A program made the translations under genes and the position numbers. Below the pieces are notes generated by a model that worked only from the letters and a program-made list of their open reading frames with translations, made no database searches and was not told the DNA's origin. DNA of 64,000 bases. It comes from Folioceros fuciformis (taxonomy: Eukaryota; Anthocerotophyta; Anthocerotopsida; Anthocerotales). Location: positions 99,554-163,553 of the forward strand of contig JBNGIO010006348.1 of NCBI GenBank assembly GCA_049999805.1. The letters run 5' to 3'. This document shows positions 34,801 through 45,280 of the stretch, one piece after another; position 1 is the stretch's first letter, and each line of letters opens with the position of its first letter.

Positions 34801-37188
34801 TCCTCCTTCGAAGAGCGAGTGCAAGTTGGCGGATAGCCAACCAGCTCTTTTGGATGTTGAAGTTGAGTTCCCAGACCAGCCCGAGGAATTACTTACTAGT
34901 AGCACAGAATAACTTCTCTTCTTGCACGTTTTCTTGTTGGTCACGGGGTTGCTAACGAACTCTGCACACCTGCAGGCTCGTGTGCAAGACCCTTGCTTCC
35001 ACACGAAATATCAAGTCTCACTGAAAGAGGCCATCAAAAGTTGGAACGTTCATTTCCAATCAGAGCTGGTAAAGCAGGAATCCTTGGTTGTAAGCCTGGC
35101 GGATATTGCCTTCTCATTGCAGACTGTAGAGCAAAGCAAAAAGCATCAGGGGCTGAGGAGCTCACTGAAGGCTCTTGACTTCACTCCAGTTTCATTACCT
35201 TTGGATCCGAGGTGAAAATCGGACCCAGCCGGGTGGGGTAGATGGAGTGTGAACTTTGTGTCATCATGATGCATGTCATCCAACTTTGTGTCCTCACGAG
35301 GCAGGTTTAGGATGATCGGGTTTGTGTTGGAAAGTTGCTACTGCTCGGATTCGGCAGACAACTCCTCTCTTTGGCTGGCGTTTCGAAGGGCTGACCAAAG
35401 GAAGCCTAAGCCCCATGCTCATACATCACAGCTCCCCAAAGACTCGGAAAGTAGCGCAGCAGGAGGTCTTATTGTAGTTATCTTTAAGATCGGTAAAGAT
35501 CTACGCCCGGACATGGTGGGACTGCAGATGCTTTCCGTTATGGAGAAGGTGATGTTTGTTTCCGTGATGCTTGTCATGCCCTTGGTTCTGCTGTCCTACA
35601 TGTTTGTTGCCGTCATTCATGCCGTTCCCTTGGTTCTGTCAAACTCGTTCTCTGTAACATACAAAACGAAGCATCGAGTGGGACGCAATTGCAGATCTGG
35701 AGAAGGGTCGGCATGGACATGAAGATGACAATCTATAAGTGCATGGCGAATGGACCAAATTTTGGCATGGTAGAAATTGTGCAGGATGCAGAATCTTTGA
35801 CATCCATCACCGAGGTGAGTGAGTGAGTGAGTGAGCGACTGTTATTATGCCTCAGACGGGAAGGGAAATTGGCAGCAATTTCGTCCACAGCTCGTTTGGT
35901 TGGTTAGGTTAGGATGAGTTATACTGATCCGAAGGGTGTCTGGCTGTTCATGCGTTGTGCTTATGGCTGCACAAAATGCCAGGGTACAGGAACAGCGGGT
36001 GCATTGTCCGATTGGCTGTTGGCATACAACAGCACAGGTATCATTAGACTCTGTACCCTGGGATACGACGTCATGATGCAATCAGAAAATGCAAGACACT
36101 GTGCTGACCAGCGCTCAAACCCATGGTGTGTCAATAAGAGCTTCAGGCAACAGATATGATGAAGCCGTTAGCAGTCTGATATATTCGTGCGCAGCGTACT
36201 GTGTTGCAACCTGCATTCTTGGTGTTGGAAACAGGAGTGCCGATACAGTTATGGTCAGAAGAACGGGAGAATTTTTCCGTATCCCACAAAGTTTTCCCCT
36301 TTTCTCTCGGGGGGTTTGAGGACTGTAGTGCTTGCTGTACAGGAAAGCCGGTGTGAATGACCTTCGTTCGCTGTACATTAGGTAGTGGGAGTCTGGCCCC
36401 GTCCCTTCGTCGCAGGTGACTAGTACTGGATGTGTGAGCTTGCAATTGGAGCCTTGAACATGCCACGTTTCAGACATTGATTTCAGGCAAATACTGGCCG
36501 AGTTCAGGACGAAACGAAAGCGAGGACAAAGTCGTTTTCTGGTGAGTTGCCTCAGAATGTCCAACAACATCTTTTATCCTTTTGTGCCGAGAATCAGCAA
36601 GCAACAGTTGGCGTCTTATGGGTCCTGACTTGTCTCCCATACATCTGGCCCACTGTGTATTTCCCATGTGCTCCTAAGCATACACATAACTCGTGGGCTT
36701 GTGCAACAGTTCACTCAGCATCTTGCATTTGTGATGGGCGGGGTCTCCGACAAGCGGTTCAAGCTGTTCGAGTACGTGTGCATAGAAGCCTACAACAGAG
36801 TCCGCAACGAGGCCCCATTGCTGCTCAATCTACTTGCATTGGTAACCACCGGCAGGCTCATGAAGTGCAACTGTAGCCCTAGGCCAGGAGTCAGGCTGCT
36901 ACTTGATAATTAACACACACCAGTACCAGCGCATCCAATAGGGCTGCCAGATAATCTACAGGTCCTGAAATATGAGGTTTGTTTCCATGTTCGGCCATGC
37001 AGATGGTGTCCAGTGGCGTTGCCGAACTGTCCAACCCCAAAGACGTGAACCACGTGAGGCAGACTCTCCAGCTTGACAAGAGTGACGTCGACGCTGGACA
37101 CAAGTTCAGGAAGTGGATACACACCAGCCTCAAGCAAGGAGCCACATTCCTCTCCAGGTGTCGTGGATGTGCATCACAAGTGAGCTAA
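31866..37188 (+). CDS. p110-like phosphoinositide 3-kinase, probable pseudokinase
   Basis: Exons in phase: 31866-31996, 32091-32185, 32281-32372, 32453-32514, 32682-32793, 32919-32954, 33049-33267, 33496-33664, 33771-33902, 33988-34056, 34144-34341, 34416-34471, 34558-34665, 34758-34898, 34976-35211, 35305-35548, 35695-35814, 35983-36037, 36147-36278, 36474-36541, 36710-36841 and 37003-37188; about 930 codons. Ras-binding domain: SILVTLRGSDL, KILSDYKYIQRC. C2: LYLHVTINQC, FGWANFHFLD. Helical domain: TDEHKHLLWRYR, ALPLFLQSVRWD, LLILLQLVQ, ALQYEPF. Kinase: VVIFKIGKDLRPDM, CAAYCVATCILGVG, FFHIDF, then AFVMGG and a C-terminal helix region. This order is class I/II-like, not VPS34-like. The catalytic loop reads GNRSADT instead of GDRHxxN, and DFG reads DFR, so activity is doubtful. 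An in-frame TAG at 33208-33210 is unresolved. No adaptor-binding domain is seen; exon 6 and some borders are tentative. Confidence 0.75.
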
Positions 37189-38886
37189 CACAACACCACC
37201 TTTGCGGATGAACTCTCTTTCACACCCACATGCTGACAAGGCCCTGTGTGTGCAAAGGACGGAGACATCCATCTCTGCCACCCTAGCCACTCGGTAGCAC
37301 CGGAGCTTTGTAGGTGAACCACATACCAAATTCTGGGAGAGCCTCTGTTATGTAGTCCGTGAGTGATAGTTTTGATGAGTCAGTGCTCCTTTCTACCACA
37401 CTGCCACTACCCTGACATCTGGACCTCGTCTAACATTGGCTAAACTCGGCCTTGGAAGAGGCCTACCCTGATTAATCCAAACTCCAAACACGACAACACA
37501 AGAATCTACACTTGGGCTCGCATCCTGGTGTGGGCTAATAGCAGAAGTGGCAGCTCAGGATGCGTCGCCCACATCCCTTACTTTCCTTGCAGCAGGAGCA
37601 TCCTCCAAAAGATACTCCATGGGAATTTACAAAACTGGAGGAATCTCGGCCCGTTCGTTGATCGTAAGTGTGGTTGACTTACTTTCCCTTTCAATACATG
37701 CCGTTCCTTTTTGTTGACAAATTCTCACCTGTTCTCGTCCGACCGACAGCTCGGTTACTGATTCCTTCGAATTCCTGCTCAGTCAACCCCATACGGTTCA
37801 CTCACCCTCCGAGTTGGAGGTGCAGGAAATATTTAATAATACTTTTTCGTTTTTGTTTTTGTTTTTTATTTTTAAATAATATTTTTTTCTGCTTTCTGCT
37901 ACCACTCAAGCCAGCAAGTAGTATGATCCAAAGATTAACAGGGTCCACATTTTTCCCGTTTCCAAGGTCTCCCTCCTCGTGTTGTGCAAGTTGTGAGATG
38001 GAGCAGAATTTAGAGCAAGCTTGCCCTCTAGGAAACCCACCTCCACTTTTNNNNNNNNNNCACTTTTGGGCGTCCCTTTCTTTGGAAGGAAAGGGAAGCT
38101 GTCTCCTGCAATGCACCGGCATCCATCATCAAACAAAACATTCCACAGCAGCACCAAAAGTTGTGAAAGGTGCCAGTGGTGTGAGATATCATCCTCCGTA
38201 GCACACTCCAAGGCTTTATGACCAATCAAGCCATTAATTTATTGATTAAAGTACCTGATTATAAAGGCAATTCGGTTACGCACAGGAGGAGGAGTACAGT
38301 GCTGGTACTGGTGAGTGATACACGGTGGGGTGGGGTCCCTGCGTGTTGTGGGGTAGGAAATAAAATAATTAGGTAGGAAAAGGAAAAGAGGAAAAAAGAA
38401 AAGTGTGTGTGGCAGTGATGCGGATACCGGAGTTGTTTGTTTGTCGTGAGGCGATTTTATTTAAGGAGGACGATGAGGTGATGTCTGGTTGGTGAGAAAA
38501 TGGGTCCGGGTTTGTTTGATTCTGGCCTTACGGTTGCCTGGAGTTATTTTTCATGCGGGAGGGTGAATTCCGGAGTTACCAAAGGGAGGGTAAAGCGGGG
38601 CCTCGTGCCGGACGTGAGGACGACACGCGCTGTGAGCCTCGCTGCCATCGCCCCCGGGTCCTGGCTTGGCGTCCGAGACACCTGGGCAAACACTGTCTGT
38701 CCCAGGACAGCGGCCTGGGCAGAGGGAAAGGAAGGAAGCGAGGCGAGGCGTCTCGTCTTGGACCGGCTCGGACCGGCCCGTTGTGCGATTCACAGGGGCG
38801 GAGGCCTGGGAGGGCGAATCTGTGAGCGTGGCCGGCCCTTCTTCTTCATGACGCGCGTTGTAGGCCATTAGGTACTGCAGCGCAGA
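37189..38886. other. Intergenic region with a short gap
   Basis: About 1.7 kb. It contains T-rich low-complexity sequence near 37840-37890, the 10-base gap at 38051-38060, and GC-rich sequence from 38500. Several overlapping frames occur on both strands, none with a family pattern. Confidence 0.5.
38051..38060. other. Assembly gap (10 N)
   Basis: Ten unknown bases flanked on both sides by CACTTTT, so the join may hide a short duplicated or collapsed sequence. Confidence 1.
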
Positions 38887-39309
38887 TCAGGCCACGGCAG
38901 GAGCGGCACGGACTGGCACTGGCACTGGCACTGGCACAGGCACAGGCACAGGCATATTTGGAGAGGCGCGGCCGGTTTCATGTGATGTGCTTGCTTGGCA
39001 ATGAGATGCCACGCTTTCTGTCACCGGACTCCTCCGTGCTGTACAGCGGCTGGGAGCCGCTTTCTCCGGGCGTGAAATCATCTTTTGGGGATGTGCGGCG
39101 GATGGTGTGACGCTGCGCTGCTTCTTGTCCCTTGCTGTGTCTGGGGAGGTGGTTTTCTTGCCAGCCGGAGCCGGGGTTGAGGCCGGGGCTGGGGCTGGGG
39201 CTGGGGCCAAGGTTGCTGCTTCTCTTTCTATATACTCGTGCTTCGCGCATTGGAGGGAGCACTTCGCAACTGCTGCTCTCGCCTCGGGCTGGGCTATTTC
39301 AAGAGTCAT
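38887..39309 (-). CDS. Possible small protein with Ala-Pro and Pro-Val repeats
   Basis: An open frame of 140 codons from an ATG. The first 30 residues look protein-like (RAAVAKCSLQCAKHEYIERE). They are followed by an (AP)n stretch, a basic Ser/Arg/Thr-rich middle and a terminal (PV)n run encoded by a six-base repeat. No domain is recognised. The composition may merely reflect GC-rich repeats, so this is a weak call. Confidence 0.25.
   Translation of the reverse strand: MTLEIAQPEARAAVAKCSLQCAKHEYIEREAATLAPAPAPAPASTPAPAGKKTTSPDTARDKKQRSVTPSAAHPQKMISRPEKAAPSRCTARRSPVTESVASHCQASTSHETGRASPNMPVPVPVPVPVPVPVRAAPAVA
38911..38954. repeat. Six-base tandem repeat (GGCACT/GGCACA)
   Basis: About seven copies, switching from GGCACT to GGCACA partway. 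On the minus strand it encodes alternating Pro and Val. Confidence 0.9.
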
Positions 39310-40439
39310 TCACACAGGCGCTGCCCCACTCCAGTCGCACCCACCTGCTGCCTAGCCTGCTTTTGCGAAATCGGCCGGGGCCGCTGCTAACCCCACGTGC
39401 TTTTGTGTGTGCGCACCGCCTGGGCGGACTGCATTGGATCGGAGACTGTGCCGTGCTCTCTCTCGGCCTTGGCTGGCTTTGTTTCAAGCTCCAGGGTCTG
39501 TAGCCGAGGTATTTGAAGGCGGCTCCGTGTGGTTGTGCACCCTCGTCCAAGCTCTCGTGTGCGCCCCGCGCTGCTGCAACGGCTGTTTCTGTTGCTGTTA
39601 CTGCTGCTGCTGCTGCTGCTGCGGTGGAGGAGCAGGAGGAGGAGGATTCCAGAGCAAGTGGAAGAGCAAATCTGGCATCAATCAGTGATGTCCTCCTCCT
39701 GTCTTTCCAGTCAAGGCTGCCCTACGGTGTACCACGGATTGGGCTCTTGCAATTGGAAGTGCTGTTGATCTGCTGCCGCTTCCTTACGACACGGGCCTTC
39801 ATGCCTGCCGTGCCGTGTGAGCTTCAGCTTTTGCCCAACAAAAGTACTTGAATAGCGGGAAGAAAGAAGGATACCGAGCTTAATTGCTTACCGAATCTAT
39901 GAGCTCTCTCTCTTTTGTCACAACTCCAATGGCATTCTTTCCAGACGACACCCAGTAAGAATTTCCCTACTCGCACAGTAGTTCGAATCATGAAATGCTG
40001 CCTTGAGCTTCAACTTGTTGTCTGCTTCGTGCACCCGTCACCTGCATTAGTCTTTGCGTGCTTGCAAGCAACAAGTGTGTTGTAGATGAACACACCTGTC
40101 CAGTTTTGCTTCACTTCCAAGTCATGAAACAAAGTAAGTAGTCGAGTCTGGTAGCTGGGCCATGAGAGAGTAAGCTCGGCGGACTGAGAAGTCGTCGTGG
40201 GTGGTTTGTACGCGTATGTTCAGCATGTACAGACGCTTGCTATCAAACATATGTCCGTGGGAATGAAGGATTGTGGCATACACTCTGCACCAGCTGATGC
40301 ATCGCTGCCGCTCATGATCTCGGCGGGGCTAAGGCAAAATGCAGTGAATCACCAACTGTCGTCCTTGCCGGCAGCTGCTTAACTTCTACAGCCAGATTAT
40401 TGATTTGACAAAGCTTGTGGGCGCGGCTACTGTGTCGCA
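39310..40439. other. Intergenic region with a CTG microsatellite
   Basis: GC-rich on the left. A run of about seven CTG triplets lies near 39600-39622 and is open in several frames. The frame at 39513-39851 (Ala-rich, then EEQEEEDS) is not convincing. The right part should be the promoter of the VIT-like gene. Confidence 0.5.
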
Positions 40440-41651
40440 ATGGGTTCAACGCCGGAGGCCAGACCCTCCCTGTCCAAGGACCTCAGCCCATCCAAACCAA
40501 GGAACGCCCAAGTCACAGACTCATCAAGCGTGGAGCAGCCGCTGCACAACCTCAAGATCAGCATAGTGGATCTGGAGGCGTCTCTCTTCTGTGTCAAAAA
40601 TGCGCTGGACTTCAACGTGTGCAGCAAACCGATTGACGGATCCGGGGTGGGCGCCCACACTCTGGCAGTCCACCCCGCTGCTGCAGATCCTCCCAACCCG
40701 GACAAGCTTCAGCTAGAGACGGGCCCGGACTACTCGCAGCGAGCTCCATGGCTGAGGGCAGCCCTGCTAGGAGGAAACGACGGCCTCGTCTCCACTGCGT
40801 CTCTCCTCATGGGAGTCGGGGCCGTGAAGGATGATGTCAAGTCCATGGTCATCACAGGACTCGCCGGGCTCGTGGCCGGCGCCTGCTCCATGGCCATAGG
40901 GGAGTTCGTGTCCGTATACTCGCAGAAGGATCTAGAACTCTCGCAAGTGAAGCGGGAGATCTCTGATTTCAAGCGGGGCGGGCCTGAAGCCCACGCCAGA
41001 AAGCTCGAGGAGCTGGTGGACGTGTTCGTGCAGCGAGGCCTCAGCCAGGCTCTGGCCAGGCAGGTCGCGGAGGAGCTTTCCAAGGGCGAGGATGTGGCCA
41101 AGGTTCACGTCCAGGAGAGGCTCGGCATCAATTTGGACGAGCTTGCCAATCCCGTGCAGGTACAGTACAGTTCAACACTTCCTCCTCCTTCTGCTCCTTC
41201 TAAGGAAACGCAGCGAAGATTAGAACACACAACCTCTGCTCTGCAAAGCCAATCCATCTGCCACTCAACTACTTTTCGGACATCACCATAACAAGTTTCC
41301 TGCATCGCGTGTTGCCAGACGTTGTGGTGATCAGCACGAATAGCTCACAGTCTCACTCTTCTGTTCTGTGGGATTGTGAACCCCCTGCAGGCTGCACTGG
41401 CTTCAGCATTGTCGTTTTCGGTGGGAGCGATGGTGCCGCTTCTGTCGGCAGCCTTCATCTCGCAGCACATGGCGAGGCTGGTGGTGGTGGTAGTGGTTTC
41501 CACAATTGCTCTGGCAGTGTTCGGATCGGCGGGTGCCATGGTCGGGCGAGCGCCCGTGCTAAGAGCTGCAGCCCGCGTGGTTGTGGGTGGATGGGCAGCC
41601 ATGGCCGTCACGTACGGGCTGCTTATGACGTTCGGCTCAGCAGGAGTGTGA
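40440..41651 (+). CDS. VIT/CCC1-family iron or manganese transporter
   Basis: Two exons in phase: 40440-41159 and 41391-41651, giving 326 aa. The family core begins at about residue 100 with APWLRAALLGGNDGLVSTAS, followed by MGVGAVK, the second hydrophobic helix (GLAGLVAGACSMAIGEFVSV) and YSQKDLELSQVKRE. A charged cytosolic loop of roughly 75 residues contains EELVDVFVQRG and VHVQERLGI. Exon 2 has the last three membrane helices, beginning AALASALSFSVGAMVPLLSA. This family moves ferrous iron or manganese into vacuoles in exchange for protons (VIT1, yeast CCC1, nodulin-21 relatives). The intact G-x-NDG and E residues of helix 1-2 suggest a working transporter. The N-terminal extension of about 100 residues is longer than usual for VIT-like proteins and has no recognised motif. 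Confidence 0.88.
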
Positions 41652-42499
41652 GTGACATCCCGGCCACCCAGTTTCCCCATGGCTAGGCCTTCCCCTCAGT
41701 CCTTGGTCCTTGCTTAGAGCTCTAGCAGAGCGAAATGGCGAAACTCTAATTCGCACCACAGAGCAGCGCCCTAGGTAGCATTCTCTACTGTACTGTGCTA
41801 CAGGTACAATCGTAGGATTCACAATTGTTTCGCCCGCCCAGCCAGGGACGAAAAGCTCTTGTTTCCAGTTTCCTCGTGTCCTGGTTGTCGGCAGATTTGG
41901 AGGCCAATTCGCTGTTCAAAAAAAAAGCAGCAGCAGCAGTAGCAGCAACCCGGTGGAGTTCGCTATGTGATTCAAGACACTCGTAGAGCGCATTTGGACT
42001 CTCATCAGACTCTTAGGCGTTTGGCTCTTCCCAGTTCGCATAAACCTGTAGGCGCCGTCGGCCCAATTTCCTTGACATAGCCCATACGTGTCTGCCCACT
42101 GTCTCTTTATTCCAGGGACTTTTCTTGTAATTAATGCTATGCCTTTATAAACAGCCGTGACGTCGCACAGAAAAGAAAAGTTCGTTTCTGGTTACTTAAT
42201 TATAATTAAAAGAATATTCCGTTGAATTGTGAATGAAAGCTTGGAAGTTTTCTCGGAGCTTCTTCAGGTCTTTCTTAGCCTTGACCTGCATTACTTCAAA
42301 AGTTGTTTGAAACCTCGCTACGGCCTCATTTAGGGTAGTACTTCGTCCGCACCGTCTCAAATGAGCCGCACCCCAAATGCTTGGCCATCGCTGCCTGAAT
42401 AACGTGCAACATCTTCCTGAGGGTCGTGCAGCGGTGGGCTCACGGTCATGCACATTGCAGGACGTGATTCACAAATTCTTGTGCTCCACGGTACATTGA
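41652..42499. other. Intergenic region
   Basis: Includes an A run followed by (CAG)n near 41920-41948. A minus-strand frame at 42196-42453 ends in a helix-like segment (VMQVKAKKDLKKLRENF) that could be an exon relic of an unidentified gene, but no partner exon was found. Confidence 0.45.
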
Positions 42500-42710
42500 A
42501 ATCCGTTAATGATCTTCCTCCAGTTGCCTGTGGAACATACTTGTGAAAAGAGATGGGATGAACAGCTCCCTCACCACTAGACAGCGTGCATACTCTGACA
42601 GTGTTTGTTCACTGTCGTGTGCAACGAATGGAATCATGAACTACTCCTCGAGAAAGACTTCATAGGCTACTGTACTGAATCATAGGCTACTGTACTGAAT
42701 CGGATTGGAT

Positions 42711-43844
42711 TCAGCGACGACAGACGAAGCCAGAGCCTCCGGAGCATGTGGTCTGAGGGAAGTCGACCACAGAGACCTCGCTGGAGACTTGTCCTCGGAA
42801 ATTGGCGACCTTGCAGTCGGTGGACATGATGTTCGAAGAGAGGAAGGAGGCCTCTTGGGTGAGCATGGGCATGCTCTGCCCGGACTTCTGCTGCTGCTGC
42901 TGGAAGCCGGGAGCGTAGGTCTGGCCCAGCACTCCTGACACGGACGGCGTCAGCGCCTTGAACTGGAAGTTGAGCTCCAGGTGGGCGAAGCAGTTGTCCG
43001 GGGTGATGCCGTAGCGGTGGCGGATGTTGTCGGATCCGGTGACGGGCACGACGAGCACAGAGAGGGAGAACTGGTCCTCCACCTCGATGATGATGCCGTT
43101 GCGGCTCTCGGACCTGGTGACGGTCAGGCCCGCGTGGGGAGCGGTCCAGGCTGCGTCCTTCACCTGCGGGAGGAGGATCGGGAAGGCGTCCAGGGACATC
43201 TCCAGGTAGTCCACGGCGTTGTCGAAGGTGGCCACCTGCAGCCACGGCATTGATTCCACGCACGCGTTGAGCACTTCTGCTCGGATTCGGATGGGTTTAG
43301 CGCAACAACGGATCCCGATGCTAAGGGGTCCGGAGGCGGTAGATGTGTGGGCTCACCTTGCTGGCGCCGACGTACAGCTGGTGATCGCCAAAGAGAATCC
43401 CCAGGGACTGCACCCAGGTGAAGTCCCGCGACATGTGGTCCGCCCGGCGGCCGATGAAGTGGGCATTCACGTGCAGGTGGGAGTCGGAGACGATGCAGAA
43501 GTCGGCGTCCTTGTGGCCGTGGAAGTAGAAGGGCTTGCCGTCGCTGCCTACGAAGACGGGGTCGTCCTTGATGCAGCCTGGGTAGTAGCCCTGGCTGCAC
43601 GGCCTCGGCTTCCACCCAGAAGCTGCAACCAAGTACGAGTAGTATGAGGACTAGTACCAGAACAATTGCCATTGCAACAGTCTAGAGCTTCATCGAGAGG
43701 TGACCTTGCTAGCTAGCTGTAAACATCCCGCTGCTGCACGGAGCAAAACCCATCTCACAGAATCTCTTCCTTACCGTCCACATTGCTGGCCACGGACAGA
43801 ACCAACACCGCCACAATCACAGCTGCCACCTGCACCGATGCCAT
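42711..43844 (-). CDS. Secreted root-cap-domain protein, copy 2
   Basis: Exons 43844-43775, 43622-43357 and 43235-42711 give 286 aa. Signal peptide MASVQVAAVIVAVLVLSV. The mature part starts near WKPRPCSQGYYPG and carries every family hallmark listed for copy 1. Compared with copy 4 it differs by only a few residues (for example SGW against SRW before KPRPC, and TGSD against NESD after VVPV), and even intron sequence is conserved, so the duplication is recent or has been homogenised. Frame and splice sites are intact. Confidence 0.9.
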
Positions 43845-43947
43845 GCTCCCGAGGGTGGAGCTTGCTTACAACTCTCCAACCGCCTGCTGAAGAAACAGCC
43901 GCTGTGGAAGAAGAAGAGAGTCTGCCTGTAAGGCCGAGCAGGCCGCT

Positions 43948-43954
43948 CTTTATA
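43948..43954 (-). promoter_or_regulatory. TATA box of root-cap copy 2
   Basis: TATAAAG on the minus strand, 104 bases before the ATG. The same box stands at a similar distance before copies 3 and 4. Confidence 0.7.
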
Positions 43955-44640
43955 CTCTCTTCGAGTGTGCGTTGAAATCGACTTCCAGATCGGGCACGTG
44001 CCTCGCTTGCAAGCCATGCAGCGGGGCGGGGCCATCTTCTACTGTCATTTGGTTAACTGGCCAGGCCTCGGGTTGTTTCCGCACTAAAGATACATACCGC
44101 GGCAGCCTCGCTCAGTCGCAGCCTGTCCATGTTCGGGCGCCAATTTCTTTCGTACGTTCTGGGAAACTCCATGGCAAGCATTCTCCGATTCGCCTCTCAT
44201 CAATCATGATTTAAAACACATTTAAGCCCGAGAATGCGGTGCCAGGCCTGTGAATGCGTGCGCCAACTGCACAAGCCTGCCCGCCCTTGTTTAAAGACAG
44301 GTGTTTCGGCCAACCATGGCCTTCCGTCCGTCTTCCAAGTGCATTATTACACGACCTGGCCCAGGCTGGCCTGTGTTGCACCAATCTCCTGGCCCACCAT
44401 CCCGCACTTCAGGGAGTATGTTGACCGGGCTCCTACTTGGTGCATTGCAATATTTGGGCATTTCAGCGATGATTTGTTTGAGATTCTCCGGGAAGTCCTC
44501 GTTGCCATTGGTGCAAAATGCAGTCCACATGGGAAACGTTGCAACCGCATATGCGCCATGCCATTTCATGGCCTGTTTGCATCTCTTGGCTTGATGGCAA
44601 TGTATATTTCAAGCGTGGGACAGACACTCTTCTCATGAGT

Positions 44641-45035
44641 TATCCTCCTTAGGCCAGCCTGTATCCTGTGGAAGACAGACAACTGTGTCAAGGATTTCAG
44701 ATTTGGTAGCAATTTTCCGAATGTAGTACCGATGTTCATAACGAAAGCTTGAGCGGTGTAAAGTGGGCCAGTCCTCGAAACGATTTACACCATATTTACC
44801 AGAAGGTACAATTTTCGTCTGCAGCACTGGCCTCCTATCTATTACCACTGAAGATTTCAGGATGAGGCTACTCGTACCCTTTGTCCCAATGAACCGCAAG
44901 AGTGGACATGTCCTTTCCTATCAAATATCCTCAAGGATACTTGATGGCATGGGCAGATTTCATCTTGTGGAGATAGTCGCCTATTTCAAGCTTGAGGAAG
45001 AAGGTAACTGTCTCAAGTATTGAAGGTCAGAATGT
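44641..45035 (-). pseudogene. RNF32-like gene fragment, 3' piece
   Basis: This stretch matches the IQ-motif exon region of the intact RNF32-like gene (about 53500-53700). For example, the text around GCCAGCCTGTATCCTGTGGAA and AACCGCAAGAGTGG recurs there. Two degenerate copies of the exon region appear in tandem. The reading frame is broken. On its left it is cut off by the inverted-repeat arm, so the second RING is missing. Together with the piece at 46780-47365 it is a remnant of one duplicated gene. Confidence 0.65.
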
Positions 45036-45107
45036 GAAGCATTGTGGTACAACCATACCTCCAGGCTGTGCAGTATTATTTTGTGCACTCCCCTGAAATG
45101 AATTCAG

Positions 45108-45280
45108 ATGCATCACACCAAACAAGGGATCTCTTGTATGGAATTCAGCGACGGCAGACAAGGCCAGAACCGCTCCCATGATTCGCAATCTCATAGTCTG
45201 CTCGCTTTTGAGCTGGATTGCATCACACTGAACTAGGGATCTATTAAACTGAATTCAGCGACGGCAGACGAGGCCAGAAC
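45108..45280. repeat. Duplicated 3' end of root-cap copy 3
   Basis: The terminal codons of the gene (reading GLVCRR and stop on the minus strand) plus about 40 bases beyond occur twice, about 108 bases apart. The left copy is a stray gene end without the rest of the exon. Confidence 0.7.

Larger units (their letters stand above)
42500..44640. repeat. Left arm of a ~2.1 kb inverted repeat
   Basis: The reverse complement of this segment matches 50085-52240 through the root-cap gene, its introns, about 700 bases of upstream sequence and about 200 bases of downstream sequence. Arm ends are approximate. A 20-base tandem duplication (CATAGGCTACTGTACTGAAT twice, 42661-42700) is seen only in this arm. 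Confidence 0.85.

Noticed and set aside
31866-37188. Reading the PI3K-like gene as a normal plant VPS34
   Set aside because: VPS34 has no RBD, and the linker before the kinase N-lobe (SLWLAF) and the C-terminal AFVMGG region fit class I/II better; PVSLPLDP alone is VPS34-like.
42196-42453. Helix-like minus-strand frame ending KKLRENFQAF
   Set aside because: No start, partner exon or family could be found; recorded only as a note in the intergenic entry.
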